A DNA stretch of 6,643 nucleotides. It comes from CAAGNP01 sp964611185. GTDB taxonomy: Bacteria; Bacteroidota; Bacteroidia; Bacteroidales; UBA932. The first letter of the stretch is position 1; each line of letters starts with the position of its first letter. Below, piece by piece: positions 1 through 5,315 of the stretch. The stretch is taken from the NCBI GenBank assembly GCA_964611185.1, contig CAZSXE010000060.1:1-6643 (forward strand), read 5' to 3'. The notes below the pieces were generated by a model. The model was not told where the DNA came from. It saw only the letters and a list, made by a program, of their open reading frames with translations, and did not search any database. A program made the position numbers and the translations under genes.

Positions 1-909
1 CGTCTGACAACTGTAGAAAAATTCAGCGTTCCGATTAAGGAAGGATATACTTCGTTGGTTACGATAGGAAGTGATACGATGTGCGTTAGCTCTTCACCTA
101 CCTCTATTTGGATTCCTAAAAATGCAGATGTTACAGCTAAAAGCGAGGGTAATACTGTAACGATAAATTATATAAAAGGGATAGAACCCAATGAAGGCAC
201 TTCGCAAATGTGGCAGAGTGTCGGATTTGAAGATAGTGAAGTGGGTGATTATGATTATAACGACATAGTTATTCATGCTAAATATGAGTTGAGTAAAAGT
301 AAAAAAATCTTTGGGATAGGTATTCATCCGATAGCCCTCGGCAGTACGAAAATAATTGCCATAGGATGTAAAATCTTCGTCAAAGAAGTTCTTGCATACG
401 ACCAAATAGTAATTTCAAATGCGAGAGAAGAGTTGTTTGACTCTCAAGAAGGTTTTATCAACACGAAAGCCATTCCTAATTATCACACTAATTTTTTCAA
501 AAAAATTATCACGATTGATGTAGAACCATCTATCCATTTTACCGATATAAAAGTAGTATGGTATATTAAAGTTGACAACAACAGGTACTATTATGCTGTG
601 AATGATCACTATGGTTACCTTGACGGGAATAAACGCCCTTATGGAATTGTTATCACCAATACGGGTAGAGTGTATTATCAGGATAAGAAAAATCCGGAAG
701 TGGGATATAATTGGTTTCCATACCCTTATGAGGGGGTTAACATAAATGATGCATACCCTACTTTTGATAAATGGATAAACGGCTCGACAGACTATTGCGA
801 CATGAGCACAAGTATAGATGGGAAATCCATTGATCCGGGTGATTATATGTACAATCGTTCCGACTTGGGTCCTACAAGGGTTTATTATATTGTTAAAAAA
901 GTAATATAA
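1..909 (+). CDS. LruC/DUF4842-like domain surface protein, 3' part
   Basis: The reading frame is open from the first base, so this is the last 302 codons of a gene that begins outside the window; the TTG at 55 is an ordinary internal leucine codon. Around partial residues 76-88 it has FED followed by GDYDYND. This acidic Asp/Asn loop is typical of LruC/DUF4842-type (and the related DUF4114) domains of Bacteroidota, where a phrase like 'FED...GDYDxND' opens the domain. Near the C-terminus, 'NWFPYPYEGVNINDAYPTF' followed by a Trp matches the usual closing part of DUF4842, where a Tyr-Pro-x-Phe-x-x-Trp segment ends the fold. Proteins of this family are usually exported or surface-anchored and of unknown function; the acidic loop suggests metal (Ca) binding, which is inference. 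The gene looks more A/T-rich than the exporter genes. It converges on the lipocalin gene, with 31 bp between the two stop codons and no clear terminator in that gap. Family assignment is by motif only. Confidence 0.72.
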   Translation, partial: RLTTVEKFSVPIKEGYTSLVTIGSDTMCVSSSPTSIWIPKNADVTAKSEGNTVTINYIKGIEPNEGTSQMWQSVGFEDSEVGDYDYNDIVIHAKYELSKSKKIFGIGIHPIALGSTKIIAIGCKIFVKEVLAYDQIVISNAREELFDSQEGFINTKAIPNYHTNFFKKIITIDVEPSIHFTDIKVVWYIKVDNNRYYYAVNDHYGYLDGNKRPYGIVITNTGRVYYQDKKNPEVGYNWFPYPYEGVNINDAYPTFDKWINGSTDYCDMSTSIDGKSIDPGDYMYNRSDLGPTRVYYIVKKVI

Positions 910-940
910 TAGATAAGTCGGAGGTTTTGTCTCTAAATGC

Positions 941-1471
941 TTACTGTTTTTGTTCCACCCATATCAGAAGACTCTCATCATATCCCCTCTCTTTGATTCT
1001 TTTAAGAAGAAAATCTTTGTCAGAGGGGTCGAGAGAGGGTGTTCTGCTTAGTATCCAGAGGTATTTTTCGGAGGAGCTGCCCACTAGGGCGTATCTGTAA
1101 TCATCTGCAAGTTCCATAATATAATAATCCCCCCAAAAATTCCAGAAAAAAGCGACCTGAATTTTAGATGTAATTTCGGGATTGGGGATACGAGCTTTCC
1201 CTTGAGCTTCTTTGTATTTCCCATCAAGGCCCCCTTTGTAGCCGGAGTTAAGAACTCTGATTAATCCATCTTCTCTGAGGGAGTAATTTGCCATTACCCC
1301 TTGCATATTTCTCTCGAATCTGTGGTCAAATCTTGCTATTTCATACCAAGATCCGAGATACTTTCCTAAGTCCACGACTTTGACTACTGAGTTGTCGAAA
1401 TTTTGATTCTTTGAATTTCCTGCAGAACACGAAAATAATCCTAAGATTAATAAATACATTAGAGGTTTCAT
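941..1471 (-). CDS. blc: Blc-type bacterial lipocalin, lipoprotein
   Basis: A 176-residue outer-membrane-type lipocalin. Residues 1-14 form a short lipoprotein signal peptide (hydrophobic LMYLLILGLF) with lipobox Leu-Phe-Ser-Cys; the lipidated Cys would be residue 15. The lipocalin signature 'YLGSWYEIARFDHRFER' (residues 38-54) holds the conserved Gly-x-Trp and is almost the same as I recall for E. coli Blc. A second conserved block, 'YALVGSSSEKYLWILSRTP' (127-145), contains the third structurally conserved region with its Arg. The C-terminal helix and the ending 'LLIWVEQ' also fit. Length matches E. coli Blc (about 177). Family members bind fatty acids or lysophospholipids and are linked to envelope stress and membrane lipid handling. 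I chose ATG 1471 over an upstream ATG at 1525: only the former gives a signal peptide at the N-terminus, and a promoter -7 match (1523-1530) overlaps the longer start. No Shine-Dalgarno is visible. The gene is divergent from the ABC ATPase. Confidence 0.93.
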   Translation of the reverse strand: MKPLMYLLILGLFSCSAGNSKNQNFDNSVVKVVDLGKYLGSWYEIARFDHRFERNMQGVMANYSLREDGLIRVLNSGYKGGLDGKYKEAQGKARIPNPEITSKIQVAFFWNFWGDYYIMELADDYRYALVGSSSEKYLWILSRTPSLDPSDKDFLLKRIKERGYDESLLIWVEQKQ

Positions 1472-1522
1472 AATAATAAATTTAAAAGTTATTAAAAGGA
1501 ACTTAATACATCCGAGACAAAT

Positions 1523-1530
1523 CAAAGGTA
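1523..1530 (-). promoter_or_regulatory. Bacteroidota -7 element for the lipocalin gene
   Basis: Read on the minus strand this is TACCTTTG, a full match to the Bacteroidota sigma-ABfr -7 consensus TAnnTTTG. It lies about 52 bp before the lipocalin ATG, placing transcription start near 1516 and giving a 5' leader of roughly 45 nt. A TTTG further upstream on the same strand exists but is spaced only 11 bp away, and another is about 30 bp away. Neither is the expected 19-21 bp, so the -33 element is unconvincing. Confidence 0.5.
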
Positions 1531-1589
1531 AAAATAAAATGCAAATAAATAATACTATGACAAAAAATTATACACACGGTGTCTAATAA

Positions 1590-1618
1590 TTTGACGATAA
1601 TAGAAAGGAATTATTTTG
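1590..1618 (+). promoter_or_regulatory. Candidate promoter for the ABC ATPase-permease operon
   Basis: TTTG at 1590-1593 followed after 17 bp by TTATTTTG at 1611-1618 resembles a -33/-7 pair of the Bacteroidota housekeeping sigma factor. The -7 has one mismatch to TAnnTTTG (T for A at the second position) and the spacing is slightly short. Transcription would start near 1624, leaving a leader of about 68 nt that ends in an A-rich stretch before the ATPase ATG at 1692. An imperfect palindrome (ACACGGTGT, 1574-1582) lies just upstream, between the two divergent promoters, and could be an operator; this is speculative. Confidence 0.3.
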
Positions 1619-1691
1619 TAATGACTTGATAGTAAATATAATACGCTATATGGCACGCTTTTGGAAAAAATAGCAGTAAAAAAATAACATT

Positions 1692-2372
1692 ATGCTAAAA
1701 GTAGAACATTTAAACAAAGTTTTCCGTACCGAGGAAATCGAAACCATTGCACTGAACGATGTTTCATTTGAAATTGCGCAAGGCGAATTTCTTGCCATTA
1801 TGGGACCTTCCGGTTGCGGTAAATCCACACTTCTTAATATTTTGGGTCTTCTTGATAATCCCACTTCGGGGAAATATGAACTTCTCGGCAAGGAAGTTGG
1901 TTCCCTTAAGGAAAAAGACCGCACCCTCTATCGTAAAGGGAATATCGGCTTTGTATTCCAGAGTTTCAATCTTATTGACGAACTCAGCGTTTATGAAAAT
2001 GTAGAGCTTCCCCTTATCTATCTTAAGGTTAAAGCATCTGAAAGAAAAGAGAGGGTAAATGAGATTCTCAAAAGAATGAATATTTCTCACCGCGCTAAAC
2101 ATTTTCCTCAGCAGCTCTCAGGAGGTCAGCAGCAGCGTGTTGCCATCGCTCGTGCCGTAGTGGCTAATCCTAAGCTGATTCTCGCCGATGAGCCCACCGG
2201 TAACCTCGATTCCACCAACGGAAAGGAAGTCATGGATCTTCTTACAGAGTTAAACAAAGAGGGTACTACCGTAATTATGGTTACCCACTCCATGCGTGAT
2301 TCGGGCTATGCCCAGCGAGTACTGAACCTCTTCGACGGTCAGCTCGTGACAGATGTTAAGAGTAATTTATAA
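1692..2372 (+). CDS. ABC transporter ATP-binding protein, MacB/LolD type
   Basis: A complete 226-residue nucleotide-binding subunit that hydrolyses ATP at the cytoplasmic face to drive an FtsX-type permease. All motifs are present in order: Walker A GPSGCGKST (38-46), Q-loop Gln90 in FVFQSFNL, signature LSGGQQQRVAIARA (142-155), Walker B LILADEP (162-168), D-loop NLDS (171-174) and the switch His199 in MVTHS. 'LNDVSFEI..GEFLAIMGPSG' and 'LLNILGLLDNPTSG' are typical of the MacB/LolD/FtsE-like exporter class rather than importers, and the length suits a stand-alone ATPase (about 220-250). Cys replaces the more usual Ser in the Walker A loop, which is tolerated. The start ATG follows an A-rich leader without Shine-Dalgarno. 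The next gene, a permease, starts 41 bp after the stop, so the two are very likely cotranscribed and form one complex. The substrate is not determined; LolD-like lipoprotein release and MacB-like export both remain possible. Confidence 0.95.
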   Translation: MLKVEHLNKVFRTEEIETIALNDVSFEIAQGEFLAIMGPSGCGKSTLLNILGLLDNPTSGKYELLGKEVGSLKEKDRTLYRKGNIGFVFQSFNLIDELSVYENVELPLIYLKVKASERKERVNEILKRMNISHRAKHFPQQLSGGQQQRVAIARAVVANPKLILADEPTGNLDSTNGKEVMDLLTELNKEGTTVIMVTHSMRDSGYAQRVLNLFDGQLVTDVKSNL

Positions 2373-2393
2373 TCTTCTATGTAAACCAGCACA

Positions 2394-2408
2394 TTGGCAG
2401 TGTGCCAA
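2394..2408. repeat. Perfect short inverted repeat before the permease start
   Basis: TTGGCA-GTG-TGCCAA is a perfect 6-bp inverted repeat with a 3-nt centre, ending 5 bp before the permease ATG at 2414. In RNA it would form a small hairpin over the ribosome entry region; in DNA it could be a dimeric protein site. It lies inside the 41-bp ATPase-permease gap, so an effect on translation of the permease relative to the ATPase is a possible role. Its short length makes chance formation quite possible. Confidence 0.4.
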
Positions 2409-2413
2409 GTAAT

Positions 2414-4732
2414 ATGAAATCCTTTTTTGTTTTTCTAAGGAGAAATATGCTTTACAGCACTATTAATCTCCTCGGGCTCTCGATTTCGATGGCATTTGTG
2501 CTCCTTTTGGCAGTATATGTCCAGCAGCAGCTCAGTACTGATTCTTTCCATGAAAATGGAGATAGAATATATGTTGTGGCGAACGATAGGAGTATAAATA
2601 TGGGATATTATCTCCCGAGACATCTCAAAGGCCAATTTCCCGAAATAGAATCGTTTTCCTCATATTGTTATGAAGGTACTTCCGAATTTAAATACAAAGG
2701 AGAGATTATAAACGCTGAGAGCGCTTTTGCCGATTCCTCGTTTTTCGATATGTTCGGTTTTAAACTGGTTAACGGCTCTTCTTCGGAGTGGAAATCGTCG
2801 CAGGACAGGGTTATGATAAGTGAATCATTTGCTTTAGCTCATTTTCAAAATGAGGACCCCGTAGGGCGTCAGATATCTTTTCGTGATTTTGAAACACTTA
2901 CCATCGCCGGAGTTTTTGAAGATATTAACAACTCGGTTTTTAAATCCATAGATGTTTTCATAAGGGGAGAATATGCGCAGAAGACAAATTCTGCCAATGA
3001 TCCCCGAATGTCCAATGCCGGAGGAGGAGTATGTTACATAATGACCTACCCGGGAGCTGATATTCAGAGCCGAAGCGAAGATATTCTTTCATATTTGAAA
3101 GAGATATTTTGGATATACCAAAACGGAACTTATACTCAGGTGAAAATAGTACCGTTGAGGGATATTTATTTTCTTGAGAGCGGAGGTGAAGATTATTACG
3201 GAGGGACCAATTTTGGCGACCGCTCTTTTGTCAAGCTCTTATCGGCTGTATGTCTTATTCTTCTTCTTTTTGCCATCCTTAATTATGTAAATATGACCAC
3301 AGCCCTCATGGGGTTTAGAGCCAAGGAGATGGCTACGCGGAGACTTGTGGGGGCTCAAAAGAGTACTATTTTCATTAAAATGATCTTAGAAAGTATCTCT
3401 TTCTGTGCAGTATCGATGATATTGGCAGTAATGTGTGGTTATTTACTCTCTTCGACAGCTTCATCCATCTTGAATTATCCTATATCTTTATCTGAAGCAG
3501 TGACTCTTCCTAATATCTTGTTGTGCTTCGCTTTTATAGTGGTGATTGGCATTATTGCCGGAATAGTCCCGGCTCTTCTCATACAGAAGACCTCACCCAT
3601 AGATGTGGTTAAAGGGACATTCAGACTTAAAACCAAAACAATATATAGTAAAATAATCATTATAGTTCAGAATGTGGTGACAGTGACGATGATAGTAGTA
3701 GCTTTTGTAATGTATCTGCAGGTAAATCATCTTGTAAAGGCACCGCTTGGGTACAACAATGAAGATATCCTCGTCATAGATAATAATTATGGTAATACAG
3801 AACAGATAAAACCCTTGATTGATAAATTGAAATCGCTCTCTTGTGTGGAAATGGTGGGTCTTGGAAACGGTCACCCTCTTTCAGGTACAAATAATTATAC
3901 TATGGAGCTTGAAAACGGAGAATGGGTCTCTTTCCAGATGGTACAAGGGGATAGCTTGTATTTTAACATACTTGGTATCAGAGAGAAGCAGGATAATCAT
4001 ATACCTGGTGCATACTGGCTTAACGAATGTGCATTCAAAAAGATCGGAAATGACGAATCTGCCCTGAAATTCGTTACTAAACGCAGTGGGGTTATGGAAA
4101 TAGGGGGAATATACTATGATTTCAGAATAGGAAACATTCTTGACAAAGAGACAGCAATACTACTTTACAATAATGGAGAGTTTCCTGAAAAAAGTTATCC
4201 ATGGGATATAATCGTCAAGACTGTCGGGGACCAAATTAGTGCAAAGGATCTTATTCACGAGACGATAGATGAGCTTTTCCCCGGGAAAAATTATAGTGCC
4301 GATTACTCAGAAGTATCTCTGAGGGAAAGATTCAAAAAAGAGGATCAAATAGTTACTATTATTATCATTTTCACCATTCTATCCCTTATCGTATCTGCTC
4401 TCGGCCTTCTTGCGATGAGTTCCTACTATATGCAGCAAGAAATAAAGAGTGTTTCGATCAAAAAAGTTTTTGGAGCAGATTTTTCGGAAGTATTGTATGA
4501 ACTTGTCTTCTCATTCCTGCGCCTTGTGATGGTCGCTTCCATTGTCGCAGTACCGCTAAGTTACTTTATAATGAGAACATGGCTTCAGGGTTATAGTTAC
4601 AGGATAGATCTCTATTGGTGGATTTTTATTGCCGCAGGCGCCATCACCCTTATCATTGCCGCAGGCGCAGTTCTATGGCAGAGTGTCAAAGCCGCCAACT
4701 CCAACCCTGCCATCGAGATGAAAAAGGAGTAG
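2414..4732 (+). CDS. FtsX/MacB-family ABC transporter permease
   Basis: A 772-residue inner-membrane permease of the duplicated, eight-helix type common in Bacteroidota. Helix 1 (about residues 17-37) follows the family's typical start 'FLRRNMLYSTINLLGLSIS'. A MacB-like periplasmic core domain fills about 38-270. Helices 2-4 (about 273-294, 327-347, 366-390) make the first FtsX domain, with 'FRAKEMATRRLVGAQKSTIF' as its coupling segment. Helix 5 (about 411-436) opens the second half, followed by a second periplasmic domain (440-643). Helices 6-8 (645-668, 697-719, 733-757) form the second FtsX domain with 'SVSIKKVFGAD' as its coupling segment. The tail 'NSNPAIEMKKE' is the usual family ending, so the gene is complete. 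I prefer ATG 2414 to the in-frame GTG at 2402, which lies inside an inverted repeat. The protein should pair with the ATPase 41 bp upstream. It does not pump through a channel of its own; in MacB such permeases transmit ATPase motion to periplasmic partners. Confidence 0.93.
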   Translation: MKSFFVFLRRNMLYSTINLLGLSISMAFVLLLAVYVQQQLSTDSFHENGDRIYVVANDRSINMGYYLPRHLKGQFPEIESFSSYCYEGTSEFKYKGEIINAESAFADSSFFDMFGFKLVNGSSSEWKSSQDRVMISESFALAHFQNEDPVGRQISFRDFETLTIAGVFEDINNSVFKSIDVFIRGEYAQKTNSANDPRMSNAGGGVCYIMTYPGADIQSRSEDILSYLKEIFWIYQNGTYTQVKIVPLRDIYFLESGGEDYYGGTNFGDRSFVKLLSAVCLILLLFAILNYVNMTTALMGFRAKEMATRRLVGAQKSTIFIKMILESISFCAVSMILAVMCGYLLSSTASSILNYPISLSEAVTLPNILLCFAFIVVIGIIAGIVPALLIQKTSPIDVVKGTFRLKTKTIYSKIIIIVQNVVTVTMIVVAFVMYLQVNHLVKAPLGYNNEDILVIDNNYGNTEQIKPLIDKLKSLSCVEMVGLGNGHPLSGTNNYTMELENGEWVSFQMVQGDSLYFNILGIREKQDNHIPGAYWLNECAFKKIGNDESALKFVTKRSGVMEIGGIYYDFRIGNILDKETAILLYNNGEFPEKSYPWDIIVKTVGDQISAKDLIHETIDELFPGKNYSADYSEVSLRERFKKEDQIVTIIIIFTILSLIVSALGLLAMSSYYMQQEIKSVSIKKVFGADFSEVLYELVFSFLRLVMVASIVAVPLSYFIMRTWLQGYSYRIDLYWWIFIAAGAITLIIAAGAVLWQSVKAANSNPAIEMKKE

Positions 4733-4812
4733 AAGCTGCCGCCCCGCCGCTGCTCGCGCTACCGCTGCTACCTCCTCCGTCACTACCCGCTGCAGCTACA
4801 GCTTGGCGGCTA
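4733..4812. other. GC-rich non-coding island after the permease
   Basis: Directly behind the permease stop the composition jumps: 42 of the 60 bases at 4741-4800 are G or C, against clearly A/T-richer flanks. The stretch is C-rich on the plus strand, with recurring CCGCTGC units (4746-4752, 4761-4767, 4787-4793) but no exact tandem array. All-sense frames run through it, which is expected where A/T-rich stop codons are rare: the permease frame stays open after its TAG until a TGA at 4886-4888 (51 codons), and another frame would read as Pro/Leu/Ala-rich peptide. Neither translation looks like a real protein. Function unknown. Confidence 0.5.
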
Positions 4813-4842
4813 TTTTCCTGATTATCACCTTCTTCCCATACT

Positions 4843-4870
4843 CATCCTCGGGAAATTTTTCCCGAGGATG
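4843..4870 (+). terminator. Perfect stem-loop, possible terminator of the ATPase-permease operon
   Basis: Two perfect 13-bp complementary arms (4843-4855 and 4858-4870, CATCCTCGGGAAA and its reverse complement) flank a 2-nt centre. In RNA about 11 pairs with a small A/U loop would form a stable hairpin 110 bp after the permease stop. The following bases, TTGTATGTTA, are only moderately T-rich, so it is not a textbook intrinsic terminator and may instead be a 3'-end stabilising hairpin or weak terminator. The minus strand also lacks a T tract after it. Confidence 0.5.
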
Positions 4871-4942
4871 TTGTATGTTATCGAATGATACATAGCGACT
4901 TAGCCGCCAGCAAGAATGCTGCTGTTTGTAGAATTTTTATTT

Positions 4943-4950
4943 TATCTTTG
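4943..4950 (+). promoter_or_regulatory. Bacteroidota -7 element upstream of the 42-codon ORF
   Basis: TATCTTTG matches the -7 consensus TAnnTTTG exactly and is followed by TGG, a common context. TTTG at 4925-4928 lies 14 bp upstream, shorter than the ideal 19-21 bp spacing for a -33 element. Transcription would start near 4957, giving a leader of about 78 nt before the small ORF at 5035. Together with the terminator at 5196-5235 it would delimit a transcript of about 280 nt. Confidence 0.5.
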
Positions 4951-5034
4951 TGGAGATAATTAAAGTTGGCAGATGTATTATTCTCAGTTTATATCGATAG
5001 TTAATATCTCCTGTATCGGACTGATGATAATAAT

Positions 5035-5163
5035 ATGAATCTATTGGATGCTATCAATGCTTTTTATTCATCAGAGACTTATCGTATGCTTGAAAAAGAA
5101 GAGACAAAGTACTGGCATTTAGGACCGGTGGCTCTTTATGAAGATTTCTTAATGCGCCGTTGA
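5035..5163 (+). CDS. Small hypothetical protein, 42 residues
   Basis: ATG at 5035 opens a 42-residue frame ending in TGA at 5161. The peptide begins MNLLDAINAFYSSETYRML, continues with a charged EKEETK, then WHLGPVALYEDFLMRR. It has no signal peptide or membrane helix and looks like a soluble helix-turn-helix-sized fragment with natural protein composition: aromatic residues are evenly spread and the helices amphipathic. I do not recognise a named family. The frame is bracketed by a -7 promoter match 84 bp upstream and an intrinsic terminator 33 bp downstream, which supports it being expressed. It may be a genuine small protein or the surviving N-terminal part of a longer gene; no continuation of similar character was visible in the other two frames after the stop. 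Leader-peptide or sRNA explanations of the same transcript are possible. Confidence 0.45.
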   Translation: MNLLDAINAFYSSETYRMLEKEETKYWHLGPVALYEDFLMRR

Positions 5164-5195
5164 TATTTTTTCGAGTAATTCTGTCTAAAAATCAC

Positions 5196-5235
5196 ACACC
5201 GAGTGTAAAAATCTTTTACACTTGGTGTTTTTCTT
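5196..5235 (+). terminator. Intrinsic terminator ahead of the adaptor gene
   Basis: Arms 5196-5210 (ACACCGAGTGTAAAA) and 5214-5228 (TTTTACACTTGGTGT) pair over 15 positions with one G-T wobble and a 3-nt loop. The stem is followed by TTTTCTT, which with the U-rich part of the stem gives a good rho-independent terminator for plus-strand transcription. It ends the unit containing the 42-codon ORF and would separate it, and any read-through from the ATPase-permease operon, from the adaptor gene that starts 80 bp on. On the minus strand it would be followed by a short T run as well (from 5187-5191), so it may act in both directions. Confidence 0.75.
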
Positions 5236-5315
5236 AAATAGGGTAAATGGCTGATTGTCTTGTAGTTAAATATTTAGGCACTCTTTTGGTGCATCTATTT
5301 GTAAAATGAAATATT
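5236..5315 (+). other. Leader region of the adaptor gene
   Basis: Because a terminator lies just upstream, the promoter of the adaptor operon is expected here, but no full TAnnTTTG match is present. Weak candidates are TCTATTTG (5294-5301) and CTCTTTTG (5281-5288), the latter 18 bp after a TTG at 5260-5262. A perfect A/T palindrome TAAATATTTA (5267-5276) and a small GCAC...GTGC inverted repeat (5278-5292) could be regulator sites. A regulated promoter that deviates from consensus is one reading. Confidence 0.3.

Noticed and set aside
1472..1525. Longer lipocalin start at ATG 1525 (18 extra residues)
   Set aside because: It would bury the lipoprotein signal peptide internally and overlaps a full -7 promoter match at 1523-1530, so transcription probably starts after it.
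1646..1924. Minus-strand frame of 92 codons over the ATPase
   Set aside because: It is the antisense shadow of the Walker A region, with no recognisable protein features.
2402..2413. GTG start for the permease
   Set aside because: It lies inside an inverted repeat and adds only MPSN before a typical family N-terminus beginning at ATG 2414.
2437..2449. AAGGAG followed by ATG 2447 as a Shine-Dalgarno-led start inside the permease
   Set aside because: The six bases fall in codons for the conserved Leu-Arg-Arg segment before the first helix, and Bacteroidota starts rarely depend on Shine-Dalgarno sites.
4615..4821. Plus-strand frame of 68 codons overlapping the permease end
   Set aside because: The first half is an off-frame reading of the last permease helix and the second half reads low-complexity GC-rich DNA as Pro/Leu/Ala.
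4733..4888. Stop-codon read-through extension of the permease
   Set aside because: The permease ends with the normal family tail, and the 51 extra codons read as Arg/Cys/Tyr/Leu-rich sequence unlike a membrane-protein domain; openness is expected in GC-rich DNA.
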